From positions 1 to 43,053 of the forward strand of contig JAZDOK010000094.1 in assembly GCA_043798715.1 (NCBI GenBank): a DNA stretch of 43,053 nucleotides, read 5' to 3'. The stretch's first letter is position 1, and each line of letters opens with the position of its first letter. Position numbers and translations under genes: made by a program. Shown one piece after another: positions 32,004 through 39,969 of the stretch. Below the pieces are notes generated by a model. That model worked only from the letters and a program-made list of their open reading frames with translations, was not told where the DNA came from and made no database searches. This DNA is from JAZDOK01 sp043798715 (lineage in GTDB: Bacteria > Vulcanimicrobiota > JAZDOK01).

Positions 32004-33185
32004 ATGGACAAGATGACGATCCGGGATGTGGACGTGAGCGGGAAGCGGGTTCTCGTCCGCGTGGATTTCAATGTACCCCTGAAGGAGGGAAAAATACGGG
32101 ACGACACCCGGATTAAAGCTGCTCTGCCTACCATTGAATACCTGATCTCCCACGGGGCCAGGTTAATCCTCATGTCCCACCTGGGGCGCCCCGACGGGGA
32201 GGTGGACGACGCTTTCCGGATGGACCCGGTGGCCGCCCGCCTCGCGGATCTTTTGGCGAGGCCGGTCAAGAAACTGAATGATTGCATCGGCCCTGAAGTT
32301 GAAGCGGCGGTCAACTCCCTTAAACCAGGGGAGCTCATTCTTCTTGAAAACGTGAGGTTCCACAAGGGAGAGACCAAGAACAATCCGGAATTCGCCGAGG
32401 CTTTGTCTCGCCTTGGGGATATCTATGTCAACGACGCCTTCGGCACCGCCCATCGGGCCCATGCCTCTACGGAGGGCGTGACGAAATACCTCCCCGCCGT
32501 GGGAGGATTCCTGATGGAAAAGGAACTGGAATTTCTGGGAAAAGTCACCGCCAATCCAGCCCATCCATTTGTGGCGATTCTGGGCGGCGCCAAGGTGAGC
32601 GATAAGATCGGGGTGCTCAAGAACCTTGTCGGGAAAGTGGACACCATGCTCATCGGCGGAGGGATGGCTTTCACCTTTCTTTATGCCCAGGGAAAGAAGA
32701 TAGGAAAGTCCCTTCTCGACGAGAAAATCGAGCTGGCTCGTGAAATCCTGGATGAGGCGCGGGTGAAGGGGGTTAAATTTCTCCTTCCGACGGATGTCGT
32801 CGTGGCCGAAAAGCTTGAGGAGGGCGTCCCTTTCAGGGTCGTTTCAAACGATGAAATTCCGGATGAAATGATGGGCGTGGATATCGGCCCCAGGACGGTG
32901 GAAGCTTTCTCCGAAGCGCTCAGGGGGGCTAAAACCGTGCTGTGGAACGGTCCGATGGGGGTCTTTGAGATTCCAGCCTTTGCCAAAGGAACGGAGGCGG
33001 TCGCCCGCGCCGTGGCCGATTCCGGGGCGATCTCCATCATAGGCGGGGGGGATTCTGTGGCCGCCGTGGCGAAACTCGGTTTGAATGACCGGATGACCCA
33101 TATCTCCACGGGGGGAGGGGCCTCCCTCGAATTTCTGGAGGGCAAGGTTCTTCCGGGGGTGGCGGCACTGAGGGATAAAGAGTAA
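32004..33185 (+). CDS. pgk: phosphoglycerate kinase
   Basis: Makes ATP and 3-phosphoglycerate from 1,3-bisphosphoglycerate. 393 residues, usual length for a monomeric PGK. N-terminal substrate motif VRVDFNVPLKEGKIRDDTR (about 20-38), SHLGRPDG, and the basic patch residues. The C-terminal nucleotide domain contains ILGGAKVSDKIGVLKNL, WNGPMGVFE and GGGDSVAAV. There is no TIM fusion (unlike Thermotoga), since tpiA is separate. SD AAGGAGG precedes the ATG. Confidence 0.97.
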   Translation: MDKMTIRDVDVSGKRVLVRVDFNVPLKEGKIRDDTRIKAALPTIEYLISHGARLILMSHLGRPDGEVDDAFRMDPVAARLADLLARPVKKLNDCIGPEVEAAVNSLKPGELILLENVRFHKGETKNNPEFAEALSRLGDIYVNDAFGTAHRAHASTEGVTKYLPAVGGFLMEKELEFLGKVTANPAHPFVAILGGAKVSDKIGVLKNLVGKVDTMLIGGGMAFTFLYAQGKKIGKSLLDEKIELAREILDEARVKGVKFLLPTDVVVAEKLEEGVPFRVVSNDEIPDEMMGVDIGPRTVEAFSEALRGAKTVLWNGPMGVFEIPAFAKGTEAVARAVADSGAISIIGGGDSVAAVAKLGLNDRMTHISTGGGASLEFLEGKVLPGVAALRDKE

Positions 33186-33211
33186 AGACTATAGACCATA
33201 GACCATAGACT
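33186..33211. repeat. 7-bp tandem repeat between pgk and tpiA
   Basis: Units AGACTAT, AGACCAT, AGACCAT and a partial AGACT (3.7 copies), starting directly after the pgk stop and ending before the tpiA SD. This is the cleanest of the four heptad arrays in the window. Confidence 0.7.
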
Positions 33212-33232
33212 GATTTGAAGGAGGTTTTAAAG

Positions 33233-33994
33233 ATCAGAATACCTTTATTGGCCGGTAATTGGAAGATGCACAAAACTGTGAGGGAATCCCTCCAGCTCAT
33301 TTCAGATCTTCTCGGGGAGGCGGGAGACATCCGGGATCGGGATATCGTGGTATGTCCTCCCTTCACCGCTCTTTATCCGGCGGGACAGGTTCTTTCCGGA
33401 AAGAACATACGCCTCGGGGCCCAGGACCTCTTCTGGGAGGAGAAAGGCGCTTTTACGGGAGAAATCTCCCCCCTCATGCTCAGGGACGCCGGCTGCTCCT
33501 ACGTCATAATCGGGCATTCGGAGCGCCGGGCTCTCGGGGAGACGGATGAGGCCGTCAACAGGAAGATAAAGGCGGCCCTGGCTTTCGGCCTCCTCCCCAT
33601 CGTCTGCGTTGGGGAGAGCCTGGAAGTTCGCGAGGCCGGCAAGACCCCGGAGTGGGTGCGGCGCCAGGTGAACCTGGCGCTGATGGATATTTCTTCCGGG
33701 GACGGGGAACGACTGGTAATAGCCTACGAACCGATATGGGCCATCGGGACGGGGAGGAACGATACACCCGAGGAGGCCAACAAAACCATCGGCGCTATCC
33801 GGAGACTTCTCGGAGAGCATTTCGGGGAGGAAGCGGCCCAAAAGGTGCGCATCCTCTATGGCGGAAGCGTCAAGCCTGCAAATATTGATGCTTTCATGGC
33901 TCAACCGGAAATCGACGGGGCCCTGGTCGGAGGGGCCAGCCTGGAAGCCGACAGCTTCAGCAGGATAATAAAATATCAGGCCCCGGTGGTATAA
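33233..33994 (+). CDS. tpiA: triose-phosphate isomerase, probable ATC start
   Basis: Interconverts dihydroxyacetone phosphate and glyceraldehyde 3-phosphate. The protein should begin (M)RIPLLAGNWKMHKT, which matches the family start, but the first codon is ATC at 33233, 8 bases after a perfect AAGGAGG (33218-33224). The only in-frame alternative upstream is TTG 33215, which lies before the SD; TTG 33248 would remove the conserved start. Length from ATC is 253 residues. Catalytic lysine in GNWKM, histidine in IIGHSERRA, glutamate in AYEPIWAIGTG and phosphate loop YGGSVKPAN are intact. Either AUC initiation or a single-base error explains the start. Confidence 0.93.
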   Translation: MRIPLLAGNWKMHKTVRESLQLISDLLGEAGDIRDRDIVVCPPFTALYPAGQVLSGKNIRLGAQDLFWEEKGAFTGEISPLMLRDAGCSYVIIGHSERRALGETDEAVNRKIKAALAFGLLPIVCVGESLEVREAGKTPEWVRRQVNLALMDISSGDGERLVIAYEPIWAIGTGRNDTPEEANKTIGAIRRLLGEHFGEEAAQKVRILYGGSVKPANIDAFMAQPEIDGALVGGASLEADSFSRIIKYQAPVV

Positions 33995-34030
33995 CCACAA
34001 CCTGGGGATGCAATTGAGGAGGTAAAGGAT

Positions 34031-34408
34031 ATGTTTGGAAATCTCAGTGTCAAGGTTATCAGTCTGGCTACTCGTATTCTCAGCCAGACGGCTCCGGGGG
34101 CTCCGCCTTCGGCGCCGTCTCCGGCAACCGTCAATTCTCCGCCGCATCCGGTATTCAATACTCCGGGTGCGCTCCAGATGCTTCTTCTGGCGGTCTATTT
34201 CCTGGTCTGCGTGGGGCTGGTGGCCTCTGTTTTGATGCAGACCACCAAGAGCGAGGGCCTCTCGGGGACCATCGGGGGATCGACCCAATCCGTTTTTAGA
34301 GGCTCCAAGGGTTTCGAAGAAAAGATGGACAGCATCACTTCCTACCTGGCCTGGGCTTTTCTAGGGCTCTCCTTCGTCATCGCGCTTTTCGCCTTCAGCA
34401 GGAAATAA
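34031..34408 (+). CDS. secG: protein-export membrane protein SecG
   Basis: Small subunit of the SecYEG translocon. 125 residues, about 50 longer than E. coli-type SecG because of a Pro/Ala/Ser-rich N-terminal part (about 15-45). The core has two membrane helices: LQMLLLAVYFLVCVGLVASVLMQ (about 48-70) and SYLAWAFLGLSFVIALFAF (about 104-122), linked by the typical GSTQSVFRGSKGFEEKMD loop. ATG 34031 is supported by GAGGAGG upstream. The position after tpiA is the common gap-pgk-tpiA-secG arrangement. A weak GCTG/CAGC hairpin with a T-run follows (34414-34435). Confidence 0.93.
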   Translation: MFGNLSVKVISLATRILSQTAPGAPPSAPSPATVNSPPHPVFNTPGALQMLLLAVYFLVCVGLVASVLMQTTKSEGLSGTIGGSTQSVFRGSKGFEEKMDSITSYLAWAFLGLSFVIALFAFSRK

Positions 34409-34412
34409 GCGG

Positions 34413-34433
34413 GGCTGAAAGGCTGACAGCTTT
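34413..34433. repeat. degenerate 7-bp tandem repeat after secG
   Basis: Units GGCTGAA, AGGCTGA, CAGCTTT. It also forms a short stem followed by T5, so it may work as a weak terminator. Confidence 0.4.
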
Positions 34434-34452
34434 TTCAAGAATGAGGCCGGTC

Positions 34453-34480
34453 TTGAGACGCCTGTTGATTTTTTTGTAAT
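34453..34480 (+). promoter_or_regulatory. promoter before the DUF3857-transglutaminase-like gene
   Basis: TTGAGA (34453-34458), 16-base spacer, TGTAAT (34475-34480). Expected start near 34487. This supports translation from ATG 34524 (SD GAGGAGG) rather than from ATG 34482, which would lie upstream of the transcript start. Confidence 0.45.
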
Positions 34481-34523
34481 CATGGGACTTATAACTGCGG
34501 GAAATGCGTTGAGGAGGTCTTCG

Positions 34524-36476
34524 ATGGGGAGTAAGCAAAAAGTTGTATTCCTTACAGTCGTGCTGGGAGTTCTTTTTGTTTTAATGGGGGGAGCGGTTCG
34601 AGCTTCCGAAGATGGTGCGGATATATGGAAGGATGCTCCCGGAGCCGGGGAATACCCCTCGGCGGGGGCCCTTGTTCTCCTTGATGAAGTTGATTTTTCC
34701 ATGGATACCTCCGGCTCGACCGAACTTGTGCAGCACGAGGTGATAAAAATACTTAATGAGCGGGGACGTTTGAGGTACGGAGTCATCCGCCTCTCATACG
34801 ATGCCGCTACCCAGGAGATTGATCTTCTGGACGCCCGGACGATTCTCCCGGACGGGAAAGTGGTCAAGCCTCCGCAGGAGGCGATCCAGAAAGAGAGCCT
34901 CCCGTCCCTCTCGGAGTCGGGTTTTTCCGCCTATTCCAACGCTAAATATCTCTCAGTCTCCATGCCGGCCCCGGTTGACGGGGCGATCCTCGAGTATCGG
35001 GTGCGCATTCGCGAGAAGACGCCTCCCATGAAATCTAATTTCTGGGCCGGCTCCTACATGCAGGATACAGAACCCATAATCATCTCCCGATTTACCGTTA
35101 ATGTGCCGGAAAGCGTCAGTATTAACTATCAGGCCCTTAACCCGGCTGAACGTGCCCCGGAAATAACGAAGGAGAAGGGGAGGGCGATCTATCGCTGGGA
35201 GGTGAAGGATTCTCCGCCCCTGTCCCAGGAGGCATCCATGCCTCCCGTAAAGGACCTGGTCTCACAGGTCAGGGTGACATCGGTTAAGAATTGGGAGGAA
35301 TTGTCCGCCTGGCTCTGGCGGAGAATGGAGAATAAAATAAAGCCCTCGGGAGAAGTCGGGAAGAGAGCTTCTGAGATTGTGAAAGGGAAAAAGGGCGAGG
35401 AGGCCAGGGTGCGGGCTCTCTACAATTACGTATCCGGAACCATCCGCGACGTGGACCTGGATTTTTCACTTTCGGGCTACAATTTCAGTTCAGCGGAAGA
35501 AGTCCTGAAGCGGCGCTACGGAAACAGTCAGGACAAGGCAGCCCTCCTTCTGGCCATGCTGAAGTCTGTCAATATCAAGGCCTCTCCGGCCTTTTTGGGA
35601 ACACTGGATGCCGGGAAGATCATCGAGAGCCTTCCTTCCCCGGATCAATTCAACCGCATTCTTGTAGCCCTTCCGCGCCGCGATGGCATCCTATGGATGG
35701 ATCCTTCCACGTCTGACTGCACCTTTGGAGATCTGCCCCCGGCCGATCAGGGACGGACGGCCCTGGTTCTATACGGAGCCGTCGGGCGTCTGGTCCGGAC
35801 GCCGATTTTTCCTCCTGAAAAAAACCTGGAAAAAACCCAGATCGAGTCCCGGCTCTCTCCTGAAGGGAGCCTCGACCAGGTTATGATTGTAGAAGAGAGC
35901 GGCTCCAACAGCGGACTTCTTCGTTCCATCATGAAAAAACTGAGACCCCCGGAGGCGCGCCAGGTCTTCCAGTCTCTGGTGAGCCAGATAGCAGACGATG
36001 CGCGCCTGGTCAGGTACGATGTCACCGGCGTCACCAGCCAGGATGAACCGCTTCGCATATACCTGGCTTTTTCCGCGAACTCTTACGCCGGCAGGGCCAG
36101 CCGTTCCCTCGTTCTGAAACTCCCGATCTTCACCTCTCTCAGAATGACCTCGGTCATACAGGGTAGCCTCCAGGAGCGCCGTTACCCGGTGATCCTTGGA
36201 AACACAAACCAGGAGGAAAAGGATCTCCATATCGTCTTTTCACCGGAATATTCCCTGGAGGACTGGCCTGCAGAAATTCATTTTGAGAACTCAATCGGTT
36301 CCTTCGAGATGACTTTCAGACAGGCACAGAACGAGGTCTGGTGTCATACGCTGCTCAAGGTTTCAGTTTCCGAGGTGCCCGTGGAAAAATTCTCGGAGCT
36401 TAAGGATCTGGTGGAGACTTCTCTTCGGGCTGAGCAAGGGGTCTTTATTCTGAAATCCGTCAAGATCCCTCAATGA
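34524..36476 (+). CDS. exported DUF3857 and transglutaminase-like protein, degenerate triad
   Basis: 650 residues. Start 34524 has GAGGAGG and opens into a signal peptide (MGSKQKVVFLTVVLGVLFVLMGG...RASED); the frame-open ATG at 34482 has no SD. DUF3857 beta domain at about 30-250 (LVQHEVIKILNERGRLRYGVI, LDARTILPDGKVVKP). The transglutaminase-like domain is at about 275-400. The motif normally GDCKDKA is GNSQDKA (S335 for Cys), and the normal FNHV is FNRI (R378 for His); only D393 (WMDPS) of the triad remains. It is therefore probably a binding rather than a catalytic protein. A C-terminal beta domain ends it. Its stop overlaps ispE (ATGA). Confidence 0.9.
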   Translation: MGSKQKVVFLTVVLGVLFVLMGGAVRASEDGADIWKDAPGAGEYPSAGALVLLDEVDFSMDTSGSTELVQHEVIKILNERGRLRYGVIRLSYDAATQEIDLLDARTILPDGKVVKPPQEAIQKESLPSLSESGFSAYSNAKYLSVSMPAPVDGAILEYRVRIREKTPPMKSNFWAGSYMQDTEPIIISRFTVNVPESVSINYQALNPAERAPEITKEKGRAIYRWEVKDSPPLSQEASMPPVKDLVSQVRVTSVKNWEELSAWLWRRMENKIKPSGEVGKRASEIVKGKKGEEARVRALYNYVSGTIRDVDLDFSLSGYNFSSAEEVLKRRYGNSQDKAALLLAMLKSVNIKASPAFLGTLDAGKIIESLPSPDQFNRILVALPRRDGILWMDPSTSDCTFGDLPPADQGRTALVLYGAVGRLVRTPIFPPEKNLEKTQIESRLSPEGSLDQVMIVEESGSNSGLLRSIMKKLRPPEARQVFQSLVSQIADDARLVRYDVTGVTSQDEPLRIYLAFSANSYAGRASRSLVLKLPIFTSLRMTSVIQGSLQERRYPVILGNTNQEEKDLHIVFSPEYSLEDWPAEIHFENSIGSFEMTFRQAQNEVWCHTLLKVSVSEVPVEKFSELKDLVETSLRAEQGVFILKSVKIPQ

Positions 36477-37375
36477 GGGTTTCCACCTCCGCGAAGGCCT
36501 ATGCCAAGATAAACTGGTTTCTGGGTATAGTGGGGGTTTTTCCCGACGGCTACCACCGTGTTCGTACCCTGCTCCAGAGCATTGATCTGTCTGATGAGCT
36601 TTCTATCAGGGAGAAAAAATCCGGGGAAGAGGGTGAGGACAGGCTCTCTTTCCGGGGCTCTCCGATCCGGCTGAATGGAGAGAACCTGGCGTCATTGGCG
36701 GCCCGGGCTTTTATGAAAGAGTTTTCCATCGGGCGGGACATTTTAATTGACATAGAAAAAAAGATTCCCCTCGGAGCCGGCCTCGGCGGAGGGAGCGCGG
36801 ATGCCGCCGCTGTTCTAAGGGCCCTCCGGGAGATGTGGGGTGTTTCCGCTGACGAGAGCCGCTTTATGGAAGCAGCTGCATCCCTGGGGGCGGATGTCCC
36901 TTTCGGGCTGGTGGGAGGGCTGGCGCTGGCGGAGGGCTCCGGCTCCGAAATCCACCCTCTTCAAGACGTTCCATCCCAGTGTCTTCTCCTCCTGGAGCCG
37001 TCTTTTTCAATTTCCACGGCCTGGGCCTATGGGGAGTGGGACCGCTTGCATGGGAGCGGTCCCAGCGAGAATCAGGGGAAAAAAAGTCGCATCGAGAGCC
37101 TGATAGATGCCTTAAAAGATGGCGACCCGGCTAAGATTGCGCCACATCTTCACAATGACATGGAAGAGGCGGTCATACCTTCGCACCCGGAAATATGGGA
37201 GATGAAGAAGGTGCTTCTTCAGGCGGGGGCACTGGGATCTCTCATGTCAGGGAGCGGCTCGGTCGTCTATGGGCTATTTTCAGATAAGGAGGCGGCCGAG
37301 CGGGCCAGGGATGTTATTTCGGGCGGCCGCTGGAAAGCCCATCTTGCGCGGACGCTGGGGAGGTCGGATTTATGA
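36473..37375 (+). CDS. ispE: 4-diphosphocytidyl-2-C-methyl-D-erythritol kinase
   Basis: Fourth enzyme of the MEP isoprenoid pathway, phosphorylating CDP-methylerythritol with ATP. 300 residues, GHMP kinase family. The N-terminal SAKAYAKINWFLGIVGVFPDGYH holds the catalytic lysine and substrate contacts; the ATP loop is PLGAGLGGGSADAAA (99-113); a third motif is LMSGSGSVVYGLF near the C-terminus. It begins within the previous stop codon (ATGA) and its own stop overlaps the next gene (ATGA). The ispE to ridA neighbourhood recalls the Bacillus order ispE-purR-ridA. Confidence 0.95.
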   Translation: MRVSTSAKAYAKINWFLGIVGVFPDGYHRVRTLLQSIDLSDELSIREKKSGEEGEDRLSFRGSPIRLNGENLASLAARAFMKEFSIGRDILIDIEKKIPLGAGLGGGSADAAAVLRALREMWGVSADESRFMEAAASLGADVPFGLVGGLALAEGSGSEIHPLQDVPSQCLLLLEPSFSISTAWAYGEWDRLHGSGPSENQGKKSRIESLIDALKDGDPAKIAPHLHNDMEEAVIPSHPEIWEMKKVLLQAGALGSLMSGSGSVVYGLFSDKEAAERARDVISGGRWKAHLARTLGRSDL

Positions 37376-38127
37376 AAATTTCTGCCGTGGTGCTGGCCGG
37401 TGGCCGGGTGGAAAAATCCCTGAGTGAGCGATTTCAGGTGAGCAGCAAGGGACTCATCCCCCTTAAGGGAAAGATGATGATCCTCCCGGTCCTGGAGGCC
37501 CTGAGAAAATCTCCTTCCATAGAGTGGATCTCGGTCTCGGCGCCCGGGGGAGAGCTTCCCGCGGAGGCGGAGGTGCTGGCAGACGTCGTGGCGTCAAGCG
37601 GGGACGATATTCTGGACAGCTTGAAAAACGGAATTGAAGCTCTTAATGAAAAGCCCGAGTGGGTGCTGGCGGCGCCTTGCGATGCGCCCTTTCTGACGTC
37701 AGAGGCCGTCGAGGACTTTCTGGAAAGGTGCTGGAAGAGGGAAGCCGACCTCTGCTACTCCTTCGTCTCGCGGGAGGATTCAGAAAAAGCCTACCCGGAA
37801 CTCTCTCACACTTACGTGCGCCTCCGGGAGGGTGTCTTCTGTGGGGGAAGCCTCGTTCTCATCAGGCCCGAGATTCTTGAAAAGGCCCTGAAACTTGTAA
37901 GGGAAATACTCTCAGCCCGCAAGGCTCCCTGGCGCCTGGCCGCGATCCTGGGTTTTTCGATCGTCTGGAAATTTTCCCAGGGGGCGCTCTCGATTGCCGA
38001 TCTGGAGGAGCGGGCTTTCCGTCTCCTTGGCTCACGGGCGGCCGGCATACAGGTTCCCAACGCTTCTGTCGCTTTCAACGTGGACAGCGCCGCCCAGCTC
38101 GAGCAGGCTGAGAAGTTTTTGGAGTGA
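37372..38127 (+). CDS. MobA-like nucleotidyltransferase
   Basis: 251 residues with a Rossmann-like NTP-transferase fold. The N-terminus AVVLAGGRVEKSLSERFQVSSKGLIPLKGKMMILPVLEAL has the AVVLAGG motif and a following lysine, as in GlmU, MobA and IspD relatives. LAAPCDAPFLTSEAVEDFL (about 100-118) holds the metal-binding Asp. It lacks the left-handed helix domain of GlmU. A nucleotide-sugar, molybdopterin or other NTP transfer is possible; no substrate can be assigned. The arrangement with ispE (4-base overlap) and ridA (6 bases apart) implies one operon. Confidence 0.83.
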   Translation: MKISAVVLAGGRVEKSLSERFQVSSKGLIPLKGKMMILPVLEALRKSPSIEWISVSAPGGELPAEAEVLADVVASSGDDILDSLKNGIEALNEKPEWVLAAPCDAPFLTSEAVEDFLERCWKREADLCYSFVSREDSEKAYPELSHTYVRLREGVFCGGSLVLIRPEILEKALKLVREILSARKAPWRLAAILGFSIVWKFSQGALSIADLEERAFRLLGSRAAGIQVPNASVAFNVDSAAQLEQAEKFLE

Positions 38128-38133
38128 TGTGAA

Positions 38134-38523
38134 ATGAAAGAAGTCATCAGCACGAAAAAGGCTCCGGAGGCCGTGGGGCCCTATTCACAGGCAATTCGGG
38201 CTGAGGGCTTTGTCTTTATATCCGGGATGTTGCCACTCGATCCTGAAAGCGGTCAGTTGGTGGCCGGATCTATTAAGGAGCAAACCCGCCGGGTAATGGA
38301 TAATCTGAGGGGCGTTCTTGAAGAGGCGGATTCCTCTCTGGAAGAGGTAGTGAAGACGACGCTATACCTTTCGGATCTTGCTGATTTTCCGGAGGCCAAC
38401 GAAATTTATGCCGAGTATTTTCGGGCGCCCTATCCGGCCCGGGCCACCGTCGGGGCCCGGGGTCTGCCGAAAGGGGTCTCAGTCGAGATCGAGGCCGTGG
38501 CTCTCTCCGGGGGAAGAAGATGA
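38134..38523 (+). CDS. ridA: RidA-family 2-iminobutanoate/2-iminopropanoate deaminase
   Basis: 129 residues, the usual length. RidA hydrolyses reactive enamine/imine intermediates released by PLP enzymes such as threonine dehydratase. Signatures: APEAVGPYSQAIRAEGFVFISGMLPLDPESG, LRGVLEEADSSLEEVVKTTLYLSDLADFPEANEIYAEYF, and the active-site Arg in PARATVGARGLPKG with Glu in VSVEIEAVAL. These conserved Arg and Glu mark the active RidA subgroup. SD GGAGTGA precedes ATG 38134. The stop overlaps the next start (ATGA). Confidence 0.95.
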   Translation: MKEVISTKKAPEAVGPYSQAIRAEGFVFISGMLPLDPESGQLVAGSIKEQTRRVMDNLRGVLEEADSSLEEVVKTTLYLSDLADFPEANEIYAEYFRAPYPARATVGARGLPKGVSVEIEAVALSGGRR

Positions 38524-39233
38524 ATAAATTCCGCTCTCCTTTTTTTTCCTTACTCCTTCTGGCCTTTCTAATGACGGCCTCGGTGGATTCATTCGTCGAG
38601 GGCGGCATCGAAAAACTACTCGAAGAGAAGCTCCCCTCGGTCATCGGCCCGGCCAAATCCTATCGCCTGAAATTCGCAGATACCTCCCTTCTGGATTTAG
38701 CCGGCGGCAGGATCAATAAGTTGACGATCGAGGCCAGGGATTACTCCCTTCCCGACGCGCCGCTTATAGAATATTTCCTGGTGGAGATGAGCGGAATGCG
38801 CTTTGATCTGGAGGCCATCCGGGCGGTGCAGAAGACCACCTTCCGGATGATGGTCGGGGAGGATGCGCTCAATGATTATCTGAAAAAGAAAAACATCATT
38901 GACCCTGTTCCTGTCCTCTCCATACGCCGGGGCGAGCTGGGCGTATCCATGCGCAAGGAATTTCTGGGAATAAAAATCGGGGCGGTCCTGCGGGGAAACC
39001 TCCAGGTGGTCGAGGACCATGAGGTTCTCTTCCGCCCGAGCGGGCTGGAAGTCGCCGGAATTGGAATTCCCAAGCCCATCGCGCAGATGCTGGTGGATCG
39101 GGTCAATCCGCTGGTGGACTTAAAAAAGATGAACCTCCCGGTTAAATCAATAACCATTGAGGAAGCCGAGCACCGTTTCATCATAAAGGGAGAGGCTGCA
39201 CTTCCGCTTCCCATCACACTTCGGAAAAAGTAG
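38520..39233 (+). CDS. exported DUF2993-like lipid-binding protein
   Basis: 237 residues with a signal peptide (MNKFRSPFFSLLLLAFLMTASV). The body follows the DUF2993 pattern: VEGGIEKLLEEKLPSVIGPAKSYRLKFADTSLLDLAGGRINKLTIEARDYSL, VEMSGMRFDLEAIRAVQKTTFRMMVGEDALNDYLKKK, and the C-terminal HRFIIKGEA. DUF2993 includes LmeA, a tubular lipid-binding-type protein of the mycobacterial cell envelope. An envelope or lipid-transport role is inferred from the family and the signal peptide. Last gene of the operon starting at 34524. The stop TAG is part of a dispersed repeat. Confidence 0.78.
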   Translation: MNKFRSPFFSLLLLAFLMTASVDSFVEGGIEKLLEEKLPSVIGPAKSYRLKFADTSLLDLAGGRINKLTIEARDYSLPDAPLIEYFLVEMSGMRFDLEAIRAVQKTTFRMMVGEDALNDYLKKKNIIDPVPVLSIRRGELGVSMRKEFLGIKIGAVLRGNLQVVEDHEVLFRPSGLEVAGIGIPKPIAQMLVDRVNPLVDLKKMNLPVKSITIEEAEHRFIIKGEAALPLPITLRKK

Positions 39234-39253
39234 GACACCCCGTGGTTGCCCGA
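39230..39253. repeat. dispersed intergenic repeat, copy 2
   Basis: Begins GTAGGACACCC and ends CGTGGTTGCCCGA. It aligns with the copy at 23503 with a short deletion, and also spans the stop codon of the preceding gene. Bases 39254-39337 hold no other recognisable element. Confidence 0.4.
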
Positions 39254-39337
39254 TATCCTGAAGATAAAATAAAGGGAAAGCTTGGAGAAACGCTGAAAGA
39301 GCAGGTATTGGCAAAAATCCCGAAAAACCAAAGAGCC

Positions 39338-39366
39338 TTGTTTTTATCCTCTTGTTATGATAGAAT
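39338..39366 (+). promoter_or_regulatory. promoter of the zinc-ribbon gene
   Basis: TTGTTT (39338-39343), 17-base spacer, TAGAAT (39361-39366). A start near 39373 leaves a short leader with GAGGAGG before GTG 39392. Confidence 0.55.
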
Positions 39367-39391
39367 GGGATTGATTTGAGGAGGGCACAGC

Positions 39392-39874
39392 GTGCTCTGC
39401 GTCAAGTGTGGTCACAACAATGATCAAGGAGTGCATTATTGCCGGAGTTGCCATGCACTTTTGCCTAAGATTGATTTTGCCCCGGAGGTGACGATGCAGA
39501 AGATGTTTGAACGTTTGGATAAGATCAAAGAAGCCTGTGAAAAAGTTTCTTCCGGGGGCATGAACATTGAAGAATATTTTCAGTTTGTCCAGGCCACCTT
39601 TGCCAATCTGACCCAGAAGGCCCAGGAGATCTCCGAGATCGTAAATGAAAATAATTATGCCAGCATTGCACCTGAGGAAGTCGAACTTGGTTTTGCCGGG
39701 ATGGAACTCTATGAGCAGGGCCTTCTGGAACTGATGGCTTATGCAGAAGACCAGGATTCCGCTCACCTGCAGAACGGCATTGAGATGCTCACTCAGGGGA
39801 ACGAAAATATTAACGAAGCCATGCGCATCAACCGGGAGAACCGTTCCCAGCTTGAGTGGGACGTGTGGATATAA
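39392..39874 (+). CDS. small zinc-ribbon protein of unknown function
   Basis: 160 residues from GTG 39392, with GAGGAGG 7 bases upstream. Residues 3-20 form a zinc ribbon of two CxxC pairs (C3, C6, C17, C20 in CVKCGH...YCRSCH). The remainder is helical and acidic (DKIKEACEKVSSGGMNIEEYFQFVQATFANLTQKAQEISE) without a signal peptide or a family I recognise. The ribbon may mediate nucleic-acid or protein contact. It has its own promoter and no clear operon partner. Confidence 0.75.
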   Translation: MLCVKCGHNNDQGVHYCRSCHALLPKIDFAPEVTMQKMFERLDKIKEACEKVSSGGMNIEEYFQFVQATFANLTQKAQEISEIVNENNYASIAPEEVELGFAGMELYEQGLLELMAYAEDQDSAHLQNGIEMLTQGNENINEAMRINRENRSQLEWDVWI

Positions 39875-39969
39875 TCTTCCTCGCGATTTTTTAAGACTTT
39901 CTCTGCTCGCAGCGCAACATTGTTTTTTTAAATAAAAATCCGGCTGTCTTGAGGCGGTAGAATTACTGT

